Positions 1 to 8,772 of a DNA stretch of 64,000 nt are shown piece after piece. How positions within the stretch are numbered: position 1 is the first letter of the stretch; each line of letters opens with the position of its first letter. A program made the position numbers and the translations under genes. The notes below the pieces were generated by a model, which saw only the letters and a program-made list of their open reading frames with translations, ran no database searches and was not told the origin of the DNA. Source of the DNA: Rhodococcus sp. P1Y (GTDB lineage Bacteria > Actinomycetota > Actinomycetes > Mycobacteriales > Mycobacteriaceae); contig NZ_CP032762.1 in assembly GCF_003641205.1 (NCBI RefSeq), forward strand, positions 1,178,001 to 1,242,000, given 5' to 3'.

Positions 1-67
1 CTCCGATGAGCACGACGAGAAGCGGGACGAGACTGGTGTAGATCCGACGGCGAAGGAAACGAAACAT
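1..67 (-). CDS. Peptide-type ABC transporter permease, N-terminal fragment
   Basis: Only the first 22 codons lie in the window; the gene runs off the left edge. The visible peptide starts MFRFLRRRIY and continues into a hydrophobic stretch, as in DppB/OppB-type inner-membrane permeases. A GGGAGG motif lies 10 bases before this ATG; an in-frame ATG at 88 overlaps that motif and is less likely. It starts about 40 bases after the stop of the family 5 solute-binding protein on the same strand, so the two very probably form one importer operon. The permease assignment rests on the short peptide plus this context. Confidence 0.6.
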   Translation of the reverse strand, partial: MFRFLRRRIYTSLVPLLVVLIG

Positions 68-108
68 GTCGTCATCGCCTCCCTGCATGTGTAGTGATCA
101 TGATGGCC

Positions 109-1722
109 TCAGTCGGTTTCGGTGGTGTCGGCGCGAGTCATTGCTTTGAGGTGCATCTCGTCGACGGTTGCGGAGTTCGGTGTGTAGTCGACCGAAGCGG
201 CCTTGGCGAGAACGCCGTTCATGTGCGCGATGAATGCCATCTGCATGACCTCGTTCGGCTCGTCGGCGAACAGTTGTGCGTACGCTTCCTGGCGCTCTTC
301 CCCGGTCTTGGTGCCTGCCTCGTTGACACGCTCGTCGAACTCCGGTGTACCGCCCGCACTCTGGAAACCTTCGCTCTTCAGGTATTGATCGGCGGTGAAG
401 GCAGCGTCGCCTGCTTGGTTGCCATGCTGGATGACCAGCAGGTAGGGCCCGACCTTCGGGAACGGTCGTTCCTGGTACTCGGCAGTGCCTGCGGAGTCGG
501 TCATCTCTATCGATACGTTCATGCCGAGTTCGGAGAGCGCGTTCTGGATGACCTCGAGCGTCTCGTTGACCTTCGGGAATTGCCCGGTCCGACCGATCAT
601 TCGGATTTCGGTGTCGACGGGTACTCCGTCCGCCCGTGCTTCGTCGATCAGCTGCTGGGCCTTCTCGGGATCGTAGGGCCACGGCTCCATGTTCTCGTTG
701 AAACCGATGACACCCTCCGAGATCAGTTGTTCCGCAGGTGTTCCGAGGCCGCGGAACAATGCCTTGACGATGCCGTCGCGGTTGACCGAGTAGTTGATGG
801 CCTGCCGAACGCGGATGTCGTCGAGTGGCGGTTCCTCGAGCTGGATGCGCACCGCCGTCGTTTCGTTGTTCGGGTACGCGACGCCGAGGTCTCCGGCGCC
901 GTCTTCCGGACCGAGACCTACTGCGATCTCCGCCTCGCCATTGGTAACCATCGAGGCACGAACACTGCCCTCGCTGCGCCACTGATAGTCGGCGCGGGCG
1001 TAGTCGGGCTTCGGTCCCCAATAGGTCTCGTTGCGGACGAGGGACAGTCGTTGGCCGGCATCCCAGTAGTCGATGGCGTACGGCCCGGTGCCGATGGGCT
1101 GGCGGACTCTTTCGGTCAGCGGCGTTGTCCTCGGAACCATCTCGACGAAGGACACACGTAGCGGCAGGATGGGATCGGGTTCCGGCGAGGCGACGGTGAG
1201 CGTGAGTGGATCGATCACCTCGACCTCGAGGTCGGCGTCGCCGAAGACGTAACCCTCCACATTGCATGCGAGGTCGGAATTGACCGTCCGCTCGATCGAG
1301 TGCGCTGCGTCTGCGGCTTCGAATGGAGTCCCGTCGCTGAACGTGACGCCGGGATGCAGCTTGATGGTCCACTCGGTGTCGGACGTCTGCTCCCACGAAT
1401 CCGCCAGCAGGGGCTCGAGATCGCCTGTGGTGGGGTTTCGCTCCATCAGCGGCTCGGTGATGTTGGATCGGGTGACGACGCCGACCGACGTGAGCGAGAC
1501 GTCGCACGCTTCCAGGGTCGGCGGCTCTTCCTGCAACACGATTCGCAGGGTGTCCGGGCTTGCGGCCGAACCTCGGTTGGAGTTGGCCACCGTGCAACCG
1601 CTGGCGACCATCGAAAAGGCAAGTGCGCCAGCGAGTATGATCGCAGGAGTGGAGCCTGCGGAATGACCAGGTGCGGCTGTGCGCCGGGTCCGTCCCTGCT
1701 GCACTGCTCGTGCAGGGCTCAT
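109..1722 (-). CDS. ABC transporter substrate-binding lipoprotein, family 5 (peptide/opine type)
   Basis: A 537-residue extracellular binding protein of the DppA/OppA family (SBP_bac_5). The signal peptide ends in a lipobox (VASGC, Cys43), so the mature protein should be lipid-anchored outside the membrane. The start at 1722 is chosen because GGAGG stands five bases before that ATG; an upstream in-frame start at 1761 lacks one. The conserved family core begins near residue 56 (PDTLRIVLQEEPPTLEACD) and fills the rest. The permease fragment follows in the same operon. Residues 19-27 (GHSAGSTPA) sit within the signal peptide and are encoded by a dispersed DNA repeat. The ligand cannot be read from the sequence; the sugar-acid neighbourhood makes a non-peptide ligand possible. 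Confidence 0.88.
   Translation of the reverse strand: MSPARAVQQGRTRRTAAPGHSAGSTPAIILAGALAFSMVASGCTVANSNRGSAASPDTLRIVLQEEPPTLEACDVSLTSVGVVTRSNITEPLMERNPTTGDLEPLLADSWEQTSDTEWTIKLHPGVTFSDGTPFEAADAAHSIERTVNSDLACNVEGYVFGDADLEVEVIDPLTLTVASPEPDPILPLRVSFVEMVPRTTPLTERVRQPIGTGPYAIDYWDAGQRLSLVRNETYWGPKPDYARADYQWRSEGSVRASMVTNGEAEIAVGLGPEDGAGDLGVAYPNNETTAVRIQLEEPPLDDIRVRQAINYSVNRDGIVKALFRGLGTPAEQLISEGVIGFNENMEPWPYDPEKAQQLIDEARADGVPVDTEIRMIGRTGQFPKVNETLEVIQNALSELGMNVSIEMTDSAGTAEYQERPFPKVGPYLLVIQHGNQAGDAAFTADQYLKSEGFQSAGGTPEFDERVNEAGTKTGEERQEAYAQLFADEPNEVMQMAFIAHMNGVLAKAASVDYTPNSATVDEMHLKAMTRADTTETD
1643..1670. repeat. Copy of dispersed 33-bp coding minisatellite
   Basis: One copy with the core GAGTGGAGCCTGCGGAATGA, inside the signal-peptide region of the binding-protein gene. 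Related copies occur at 11913, 28752 and 53966. On the coding (minus) strand it reads GHSAGSTPA. Confidence 0.85.
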
Positions 1723-2103
1723 GGTGACCTCCAGTTGAGGGAATGTGAATCGCGTCGGCAAGGGCTGCGTGGCGAATCTGTGACGGTAGACACACGGTAG
1801 GAGCGGTGGTAACCGCCGTCAACACGGCAAGAGGGCCTCGAGCGGGAGTTTTGTGGGTCACACCGCGCCGACCAGAGCGGTCCACGTCACGCTGGCGACC
1901 GTCTGACCAGGTGGGACGGTTGATCTGCACTGGAGATAGGATGTAGTAAGTATGTGCATGATGCCGTTTGGGTATCAATCCATGTTATTTACGTGTTGGA
2001 CAGGTATCCGAGAGGCGGCATAGCGTACTTGCAACGCGCCTGTGTGCGTGCGGTCTGTGAGCTGGACCGGATAGCCACGACGACAGCGAGGAGTTGGACG
2101 ACC
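1723..2103. promoter_or_regulatory. Divergent intergenic region (381 bp)
   Basis: This gap separates the binding-protein gene (minus) from the 2-hydroxyacid dehydrogenase gene (plus). It must hold both promoters. A weak plus-strand candidate is TTGATC at about 1919 followed some 18 bases later by TAGTAA. An imperfect palindrome around GGTGGTAACC lies near 1805. I see no convincing gene or strong operator. Confidence 0.35.
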
Positions 2104-3099
2104 ATGACATCGGTTGGATCGGAAATATCAGCTGAGGCACAACAGGATTCGGTCCGCGCAGGACGCGTGCTCCGAGTCGGGCCGCTGAAGCCGTCGTTGA
2201 TGGAGTCGCTTTCCAGTAACTACGACGCCCTCGTTCTTCCTGACGGTGACGAGCGAGCTGCCTTCCTCGCGCTCCACGGCGAGTCGATCTCCGCCGCCGT
2301 CACATCGGGGCGGACCGGCGTCGACGCCGAATTGATGGGCCATTTGCCCAACCTCGGCGCCATCGTCCACTTCGGAGTCGGTTACGACACCACCGATGTC
2401 GACGCGGCACGTGCGCGCGGGATCGGCGTCAGCAACACCCCTGATGTTCTGACGGACTGTGTCGCGGACATCGCTGTCGGCTTGGTCCTGGACACGGTGC
2501 GGCAACTGTCCTTCTCCGATCGCTACGTGAGAGAAGGCCGGTGGGTGGCGGAAGGAAATACTCCGCTGACACGCCAGGTCACCGGCAAGCGCGTCGGGAT
2601 CATCGGTCTCGGTCGGATCGGAACGGCAATTGCTGATCGCCTCAGCGGTTTCCGTTGCCCCATCAGCTATCACAATCGCAACGAGATCGAAGGTTCTCCC
2701 TACACCTACGCGTCGACGCCTCAGGCGCTGGCCGGTGGCGTCGACATCCTCATCGTGGCTGCGTCCGGAGGCGCCGGAACTAAGCATCTCGTCGACAGTG
2801 ACGTGCTGGACGCATTGGGGCCGCAGGGCTACCTGATCAACGTCGCCCGCGGCAGCGTCGTCGATGAGGAGGCGTTGGTGTCGTATTTGTCGGACGGGCG
2901 ACTCGCAGGCGCAGGCCTCGACGTGTTCGCAGATGAACCCCGAGTGCCTGAAACACTTCTCGGCTTGGACAACGTGGTTCTGCTACCCCACGTGGGGAGC
3001 GGCACGATCGAGACCAGGGCCGCCATGCAGGCGTTGACGCTCGAAAACCTCGACCAGTTCCTCGCCGACGGCACCCTCACCACGCCGGTGACGCGATGA
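2104..3099 (+). CDS. D-isomer-specific 2-hydroxyacid dehydrogenase
   Basis: A 331-residue NAD(P)-dependent oxidoreductase that interconverts a 2-keto acid and a D-2-hydroxy acid. The Rossmann motif GIIGLGRIGTA is clear, and the catalytic triad is visible in NVARGSVVDE (Arg), FADEP (Glu) and LPHVGSGT (His). The ATG at 2104 is preferred because GAGGAG precedes it by 10 bases and the family N-terminus starts there; the frame stays open upstream to 1954 but has no family character. The stop overlaps the start of a universal stress protein gene. The substrate is unknown; hydroxypyruvate or glyoxylate-type 2-keto acids from sugar-acid breakdown would fit. Confidence 0.85.
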   Translation: MTSVGSEISAEAQQDSVRAGRVLRVGPLKPSLMESLSSNYDALVLPDGDERAAFLALHGESISAAVTSGRTGVDAELMGHLPNLGAIVHFGVGYDTTDVDAARARGIGVSNTPDVLTDCVADIAVGLVLDTVRQLSFSDRYVREGRWVAEGNTPLTRQVTGKRVGIIGLGRIGTAIADRLSGFRCPISYHNRNEIEGSPYTYASTPQALAGGVDILIVAASGGAGTKHLVDSDVLDALGPQGYLINVARGSVVDEEALVSYLSDGRLAGAGLDVFADEPRVPETLLGLDNVVLLPHVGSGTIETRAAMQALTLENLDQFLADGTLTTPVTR

Positions 3100-3491
3100 C
3101 CGTCGTCGTCGGCTACTCGCCGACCACCGAAGGCAAAGGCGCCCTTCCGTTCGCATTCGGCGAAGCTCTGCAACGCGGGGTCGACCTGATCATCGTCGCG
3201 GAAGAGGACTCTGCGTCCGAGGACGGCTTCGGCGCGGTGATCGAATCCGCGCGTGACGAGGCTGGTGCTGCCGGCGTCGTGGTCAAGCATCACGACAACG
3301 AGAAGGGCCGCTCACACGCGGACAACCTAATCGATCTCTCCTACGTCGAAGGCACACAACTGGTCGTCCTCGGAATCCGTCGTCGATCGCCCGTCGGAAA
3401 ACTGTTCCTGGGCAGCATCTCTCAAAGGGTATTGCTGGAAGCGCAGTGCCCCGTGGTCGCTGTCAAACCTCCTGTCGGTTTGCCGCGTTGA
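3096..3491 (+). CDS. Universal stress protein (UspA family)
   Basis: A single Usp domain of 131 residues. The C-terminal nucleotide-binding signature GIRRRSPVGKLFLGSIS matches the G-2x-G-9x-G(S/T) pattern of ATP-binding Usp proteins. It overlaps the preceding dehydrogenase by ATGA, so the two are probably translationally coupled. Its role is likely regulatory or protective; no enzymatic function is implied. A long hairpin follows ten bases after the stop. Confidence 0.85.
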   Translation: MTVVVGYSPTTEGKGALPFAFGEALQRGVDLIIVAEEDSASEDGFGAVIESARDEAGAAGVVVKHHDNEKGRSHADNLIDLSYVEGTQLVVLGIRRRSPVGKLFLGSISQRVLLEAQCPVVAVKPPVGLPR

Positions 3492-3501
3492 ATTCTGTGT
3501 C

Positions 3502-3562
3502 GCCGAGTTTGTAGTTGTGCAGACGGCGCGCCGAGAATCCTCTGCACAACTACAAATTCGGC
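3502..3562. terminator. Long intergenic hairpin, probable bidirectional terminator
   Basis: Two 22-base arms (GCCGAGTTTGTAGTTGTGCA... and its near-perfect complement, one mismatch) are separated by a 17-base loop that itself contains CGGCGCGCCG. It lies between the convergent ends of the universal stress protein and LysR genes. There is no T-tract, so termination is inferred from position. Confidence 0.6.
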
Positions 3563-3673
3563 AGGCTCGGTGGGTTCCATGCCCGGTGGCTCTGGTTGCA
3601 CACTATCGGTGCGTATTCGCGGGATCCCGTCGATTCTCCGCGATAATGGGCATTCAGGTTCGAAGCCTCGGAA

Positions 3674-4567
3674 TCAAGACCATTCCCGGGTAGGCAGGAC
3701 ATCCGACATGAAGCGGTGGAGCGCGGGGTTGTCGTTGTCGGTGCGCCAGGCGGCATTGAGCTCGACGGGACGCGTGGGGGTGGTGTCGACGGGGCGAAAG
3801 ACGACGCCACTCGGCTGCATCGTGGTCGAGGACTCGGGCACCAAGGCCACGCCGATGCCCGATCGGACCAGCACCAGCATGGTGTGAACCTGCGTCACGT
3901 ACTGCACGTACCGGGGAGTGACGCCGACGATCGTGAATGTGCTGATCAGCAGTTCGTGGAAGTAGCGGGCGTCGACCGGTGAGTACATGATGATCGGTTG
4001 ATCGTCGAAATCGTCGACGGTCAACCGATCACGCTCGGCCAAGGGGTGATCGGACGGCAATGCGGCGACAAGAGCTTCGTGCAGCACGGGGCGTGACGCG
4101 ATTCCGGGACGTTTCAGAGGCGGTCGCGCGAGACCCAGATCGAGATCGCCGATGGCGAGGGATTCCATCTGTACGGCCGAAACCATTTCTCGCAGAACGA
4201 TCTTGACGTCGGGTAGCTCCACGCGTGCCTTCTCGAGTAGCTGTGGAAGAACAGCGTGCGCCGACGCCCCGGTGAATCCGACGACGACGGTTCCCAGGTC
4301 GCCGGTCGGTACGCGTCGAACAGTGAGGACTGCGCCTTCGGCAAGATTGAGGATGCGTCGGGCATCGGGAAGAAACGCGACGCCCGCGGCGGTCAATGTC
4401 ACCGACCTGCTGGTTCGGTCGATGAGTTGGACGCCGACCTCGTTCTCGAGTTGCTGAATCTGACGGCTGAGCGGCGGCTGGGTCATGTGCAGCCGCTCAG
4501 CAGCCCGGCCGAAGTGCAATTCCTCGGCGACAGCGATGAAGCATGTCAGTCGGTTGAGTGAGAACAT
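3674..4567 (-). CDS. LysR-family transcriptional regulator
   Basis: A 297-residue LysR regulator. The winged helix-turn-helix occupies about residues 1-60 (RLTCFIAVAEELHFGRAAERL then PPLSRQIQQLENEVG), followed by a periplasmic-binding-protein-like effector domain (SDHPLAERDRL region). AAGGAG stands seven bases before the ATG. It is the last gene of the minus-strand cluster 8488-3674 (aldehyde dehydrogenase, KdgD, GudD), so it is the best candidate regulator of that aldarate operon. Its effector is inferred to be an aldarate or a pathway intermediate. Confidence 0.9.
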   Translation of the reverse strand: MFSLNRLTCFIAVAEELHFGRAAERLHMTQPPLSRQIQQLENEVGVQLIDRTSRSVTLTAAGVAFLPDARRILNLAEGAVLTVRRVPTGDLGTVVVGFTGASAHAVLPQLLEKARVELPDVKIVLREMVSAVQMESLAIGDLDLGLARPPLKRPGIASRPVLHEALVAALPSDHPLAERDRLTVDDFDDQPIIMYSPVDARYFHELLISTFTIVGVTPRYVQYVTQVHTMLVLVRSGIGVALVPESSTTMQPSGVVFRPVDTTPTRPVELNAAWRTDNDNPALHRFMSDVLPTREWS

Positions 4568-4646
4568 CCATTCACTCCTTGAATCGCAGCAGGCCGTCCG
4601 TGGCTATGTCGAGTATCAACATAAACCACGGACGACAGTGCTGGGA

Positions 4647-5933
4647 CTACCACCGAGGGCTGGTGTTTTCGAAGGTCGGGTCGATGCTCTTCATGTATCC
4701 GGTGTCGTCGCGGTCGCGGATGCCGCAGTCGAGATACTGCTGGTGCAGCGCGGCAAGCGCGTCCTCGTCGATCTCGATGCCCAGTCCGGGCCCGGTGGGA
4801 ACCGCGACTGCGCCGTCGACGATCTCGAGAATCCCTGGCTTGACGACGTCCTCGTTCTTCCACGGCCAATGCGTATCGCAGGCGTAGGTGAGGTTCGGTG
4901 TGGCTGCTGCCAGATGGACCATCGCTGCGAGACTGATACCCAGGTGGCTGTTGGAGTGCATCGACAGTCCGAGATCGAAGTTGTCGCACACCCCAGCGAG
5001 TAGTCGCGAACGCTGCAGGCCACCCCAGTAGTGATGATCCGACAGCACGACCTGCACCGAGTCCTTCACCACCGCAGGCTTGAGCTGATCGAACGCCACG
5101 ACGCACATGTTGGTTGCCAGCGGCATCTTCGCCTCGCGCGCTACCTCGGCCATACCGTCGAGACCGGGGGTTGGATCTTCCAGATACTCGATGATGCCGT
5201 CGAGTTCCGACGCCACCCTGATGGAGGTGTCGACGGTCCATGCGGCATTGGGGTCCAAACGCAGCGGGAGGTCGGGGAAAGCCTTGCGGAGGGCTTTGAT
5301 ACCCGCGATCTCCTCGTCGGGCGGGAACACTCCACCCTTGACTTTGATCGCACCGAAACCGTACTCGGCGATCATCTTCTGCGCCTGACGCACGAGGCCG
5401 TCGGGATCGATCGCTTCGCCCCACTCGTCGGCCTCGGCGCCGGGGTGAGCGGCCCACTTGTAGAACAGGTAGGCGCTGAACGGAACAGCGTCGCGCACCT
5501 TGCCGCCGAGAAGATCCGAGACGGGTCGGCCGAGGGCTTTGCCCTGTACGTCGAGGCACGCCACCTCGAATGGGGAGAACACCCGATCCGTCGTGCTGGC
5601 GGTGGTGATCATTCCGGCAACACCGTCACCACCGGTGATGGTCGACGTCGCCAGCTGCGTGTCGATCGCTGCGCGAATCTCGTTGAGTGCGAACACATCG
5701 AGACCAATTATTGCCTCCGCGGCAGCTTCCATGCGGGCCACGTGGGCAGTGTCGGCGTAGGTCTCACCGAGGCCGACGATGCCGGCCTCGGTGTCGAGCT
5801 GGATGATCGCGCGCAGAGCATACGGCTGATGCACACCCACCGTGTTGAGCAGCGGTGGATCGACGAATGCAACAGGCGTGATGCGTGCTCCGACAATCCT
5901 GATCGGAGTCAGGGTGCTGGCGGCGCCGGGCAT
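4647..5933 (-). CDS. gudD: Glucarate dehydratase-like enolase-superfamily enzyme
   Basis: A 428-residue enzyme of the glucarate dehydratase subgroup, expected to dehydrate D-glucarate or L-idarate to 5-keto-4-deoxyglucarate. The catalytic KxK (Lys197, Lys199 in IKVKGG), the metal ligand Asp227 with Asn229 (LDPNA), Asn275 (LATNM) and the general base His326 (MHSNSH) are all present. It is shorter than, and clearly diverged from, the second copy at 8773, so its true acid sugar may differ. The start overlaps the KdgD stop (ATGA), giving the order aldehyde dehydrogenase, kdgD, gudD, lysR on the minus strand. Confidence 0.85.
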   Translation of the reverse strand: MPGAASTLTPIRIVGARITPVAFVDPPLLNTVGVHQPYALRAIIQLDTEAGIVGLGETYADTAHVARMEAAAEAIIGLDVFALNEIRAAIDTQLATSTITGGDGVAGMITTASTTDRVFSPFEVACLDVQGKALGRPVSDLLGGKVRDAVPFSAYLFYKWAAHPGAEADEWGEAIDPDGLVRQAQKMIAEYGFGAIKVKGGVFPPDEEIAGIKALRKAFPDLPLRLDPNAAWTVDTSIRVASELDGIIEYLEDPTPGLDGMAEVAREAKMPLATNMCVVAFDQLKPAVVKDSVQVVLSDHHYWGGLQRSRLLAGVCDNFDLGLSMHSNSHLGISLAAMVHLAAATPNLTYACDTHWPWKNEDVVKPGILEIVDGAVAVPTGPGLGIEIDEDALAALHQQYLDCGIRDRDDTGYMKSIDPTFENTSPRW

Positions 5934-6859
5934 CAGTGGACCGCGAGCTCGTTCGCGAGTACTGCGCGACCGGCTGCGACGATCTCGGTGAGTTCACCGA
6001 GGTGCTGTGCGCTGATGTCGACCAGGGGCGGACGGACCGGTCCTGCTTCGATGCCTTCCATCGTGACGCCCGCCTTGATGAGCGCGACGGCGTACCCGGG
6101 AACCTGGTCACGCAGCCGGACGAGCGGGTGGAAGAACTCGCGAAGCAGTGCAGCAGTCAGCTTTTCGTTTCCGGTCTGGATCGACTGGTAGAAGGCGAGG
6201 GCCAGTTCGGGCGCGAATGCGAACGTTGCGGACGAATACAGCGTCACGCCGATTGCGTGGTAGGCCTGCTGCGAGACCTCGGCGGTCGGCAATCCGTTGA
6301 AGAACTGGAAAGGCTTGCCCGACGGCTCCAGCGCGTCGAGGACTGCACGAACGATGCGGCCAACCTGGTCCAGATCGCCTGTACCGTCCTTGAATCCGAC
6401 GACCGTCGGGAGCTGAGCAACCTCGATGGCCGATGCCTCGGTGAAGCGCGCGTTGCCGCGGTTGTAGACGATGAGAGGTAGATCGGTCGAGTCTGCAACT
6501 GCCTTGGTGTAGGCAACCAGGCCGGCCTGCGGCATCGTCACCAGGTACGGCGGGAGCAGGAGGATACCGTCGGCACCGTTGATCTTGGCGCTGCGCGCGA
6601 ATGCCTTTGCCTGAGCCACGGATCCGCCTGCACCTGCGTACACCGGAACGCGGCCTGCAACGACATCCACTGCGGTGCGTACGATCTTGCCGAACTCTTC
6701 GGCTTCGAGGGCGTGAAATTCACCGGTGCCGCAGGCGATGAAGACTCCACCGGGGCCGGCGTCGACGCCCTTGGCGACGTGGGCGGCGAGCAGTTCGTAG
6801 TCGACCTCACCGGTGGCGGTGAACGGGGTGACTGGGAAGAAGAGGACTCCGTCGAGCAT
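5933..6859 (-). CDS. kdgD: 5-dehydro-4-deoxyglucarate dehydratase (KdgD)
   Basis: A 308-residue enzyme of the dihydrodipicolinate synthase/N-acetylneuraminate lyase family. It dehydrates and decarboxylates 5-keto-4-deoxyglucarate to 2-oxoglutarate semialdehyde. The N-terminal GVLFFPVTPF and GGVFIACGTGEFHAL are typical of KdgD rather than DapA. The Schiff-base lysine is Lys157 in VVGFKDGTGD, and Tyr132 (VYNRG) is the partner tyrosine. It sits between the semialdehyde dehydrogenase and the dehydratase genes, which supply the next and previous steps. Confidence 0.92.
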   Translation of the reverse strand: MLDGVLFFPVTPFTATGEVDYELLAAHVAKGVDAGPGGVFIACGTGEFHALEAEEFGKIVRTAVDVVAGRVPVYAGAGGSVAQAKAFARSAKINGADGILLLPPYLVTMPQAGLVAYTKAVADSTDLPLIVYNRGNARFTEASAIEVAQLPTVVGFKDGTGDLDQVGRIVRAVLDALEPSGKPFQFFNGLPTAEVSQQAYHAIGVTLYSSATFAFAPELALAFYQSIQTGNEKLTAALLREFFHPLVRLRDQVPGYAVALIKAGVTMEGIEAGPVRPPLVDISAQHLGELTEIVAAGRAVLANELAVH

Positions 6860-6889
6860 TGTGTTCTCCTTGAAAGTAGGGAAGGAAGG

Positions 6890-8488
6890 TCAGTCTTGGG
6901 TGAGCTGGCCGTCGATGCGGCGCCAGATCTTGTCTGGGTTGCCGTCGGCGATTGCGGAGGGCAGCAATGCCGTCGGGACATCCTGGTAGGCAACGGGCCG
7001 GAGGAAGCGCTCTATTGCGAGTGAGCCTACGGAGGTGGTGGCCGAATTGGATGTCGCGGGGAACGGTCCGCCGTGCACCATCGCGTGGCCGACCTCGACG
7101 CCGGTGGGCCAGCCGTCGAAGAGGATTCGTCCGGCTTTGAGCTCGAGCACCGACAGGAGCTTGCCGGCTTCGGCGTGATCGTCGTCGTCGACGTGGATGG
7201 TTGCGGTCAGCTGACCTTCGAGGAGCGAGGCGACGTCGCGAACCTGTTGTGCATCCGTGCATTTGACGATCAGCGACGACGCACCGAAGACCTCTTCCTG
7301 CTCCACCTCGGAGGTGAGGAAGGTGTCGGCGTCGGTGACGAAAAGCGCTGCACGGCAGGCGTTCGGTGCATCTGTCTCCGTACCGCGGGCGACCTCGGTA
7401 GCGGACTTCGAGAGTTTGTCCACGCCCTCGGCGTAGCTCGAGGCGATGTTCGGGGTAAGCATCGTCGTCGGCGCGGTCTCGGACACTGCGACTCGGGCTG
7501 CGTCGACGAACGAATCCAGGCCGGCGCCGTCGACCGCGATGACGAGACCGGGGTTGGTGCAGAACTGGCCTGATCCGAGCGTCAAGGACGCTACGAACGC
7601 GCGTCCGAGATCTGCGCCGCGGGTCTCGAGAGCCTTGTCGAGAACGAACACCGGGTTGATCGAACTCATCTCCGCGTAGACCGGAATGGGCTCGCGCCGC
7701 CCGGCGGCAGCTGCGACGAGAGCGGTTCCACCCGAACGTGATCCGGTGAATCCGACTGCCTTGACGCGTGGATCGGTGACCAGTGCGGTGCCGAGGGTGC
7801 GGCCCGAGCCGTAGAGCAGCGAGAAGGTTCCCGACGGCATTCCGGTGGAGACAACGGCGTCGGAAATGGCGCGGCCGACGAGTTCGGAAGTACCGGGGTG
7901 TGCGTCGTGCGCCTTGACGATGACGGGGCAGCCTGCGGCGAGTGCCGATGCGGTATCGCCACCCGCGACGGAGAACGCGAGTGGGAAGTTGCTGGCGCCG
8001 AAGACGACGACCGGTCCGAGCGCAATCTTGCGCTGGCGGATGTCGGCTCGGGGCAGTGGCGCGCGGTCCGGTAGGGCCGGATCGATACGCGCGCCGTTCC
8101 AACTTCCCTCGCGGAGAACGGATGCGAACAGCCGGAGCTGACCGGTGGTACGTCCGACTTCACCGGTGATGCGGCCGACGGGCAGGCCGGATTCGGCGAC
8201 GGCTCGCTGGATCAACGTGTCACCGAGGGCCGCAATGTTGTCGGCGATGGCGTCGAGAAACTGTGCGCGGGTCTCGGACGTGGTGGCGCGGTAGTCGCCG
8301 AAGGCAGCCGAGGCGGCCGAAGCAGCGGCGTCGACATCGGTGAGATCACCGTGGTTGTACGCGGGTTCGAGTGTCTTGCCGGTGCTCGGATCGATGCCGC
8401 GTACTGCGGTTCCGGAGCCCTGCACGGCCTGACCGGCGATGATCATCTTCCCGGTGAGTTCGGTGGACTGCGTCAGCGATGCTGTCAT
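6890..8488 (-). CDS. 2-oxoglutarate semialdehyde dehydrogenase (aldehyde dehydrogenase)
   Basis: A 532-residue aldehyde dehydrogenase of the alpha-ketoglutaric semialdehyde dehydrogenase type, oxidising the KdgD product to 2-oxoglutarate. The catalytic cysteine is Cys310 (GSGQFCTNPG), the general-base glutamate Glu273 (YAEMSSINP), and Asn167 (GASNFP) completes the oxyanion hole. The GWPTGVEVGHAMVHGGPFPATS region near the C-terminus is typical of this subfamily. It is the first gene of the minus-strand aldarate operon; GGAGC lies just upstream of the ATG. A paralogue of the same length lies at 21194. Confidence 0.92.
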   Translation of the reverse strand: MTASLTQSTELTGKMIIAGQAVQGSGTAVRGIDPSTGKTLEPAYNHGDLTDVDAAASAASAAFGDYRATTSETRAQFLDAIADNIAALGDTLIQRAVAESGLPVGRITGEVGRTTGQLRLFASVLREGSWNGARIDPALPDRAPLPRADIRQRKIALGPVVVFGASNFPLAFSVAGGDTASALAAGCPVIVKAHDAHPGTSELVGRAISDAVVSTGMPSGTFSLLYGSGRTLGTALVTDPRVKAVGFTGSRSGGTALVAAAAGRREPIPVYAEMSSINPVFVLDKALETRGADLGRAFVASLTLGSGQFCTNPGLVIAVDGAGLDSFVDAARVAVSETAPTTMLTPNIASSYAEGVDKLSKSATEVARGTETDAPNACRAALFVTDADTFLTSEVEQEEVFGASSLIVKCTDAQQVRDVASLLEGQLTATIHVDDDDHAEAGKLLSVLELKAGRILFDGWPTGVEVGHAMVHGGPFPATSNSATTSVGSLAIERFLRPVAYQDVPTALLPSAIADGNPDKIWRRIDGQLTQD

Positions 8489-8772
8489 GGGTGGCTCCTT
8501 CTTCTACGGGTCGCGACTGTTGGGCGCGGCCTGATGCAATGACATTGACGTTAGAAGCCGTATCGATACGTGTCCAAGTCAAAAACTCGGTGCTTCAATG
8601 CCTCAAAGGTATCGATGCCGCGTCTGGGATCGCGGCATCGGCTGAACATTGATACCGATGGTGAATCAGTCGATGCCCATTTCGTCTTGGACGGGCATAG
8701 GTTCAAGCACCTAGGCTGCTTGTGAGCCTGGTCACTGACCATACAAGCAGTCCTTCGATAGAGAGACGAGCC
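8489..8772. promoter_or_regulatory. Divergent promoter region between two aldarate operons
   Basis: This 284-bp gap separates the minus-strand aldehyde dehydrogenase-kdgD-gudD-lysR operon from the plus-strand second gudD. It contains the perfect 12-bp palindrome CGTATCGATACG at 8559-8570 and a related GGTATCGATGCC at 8608-8619, 49 bp centre to centre, plus further ATCG-rich half-sites. These are plausible operators for the LysR regulator or for an unlinked regulator; binding is not demonstrated. Confidence 0.45.

Noticed and set aside
98..1978. Long antisense reading frame over the binding-protein gene
   Set aside because: It is a high-GC shadow frame: Arg/His-rich composition, no family similarity, while the overlapping lipoprotein frame is clear. 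The same applies to long frames opposite most genes (for example 53128-55218, 39204-40301 and 20014-21315).
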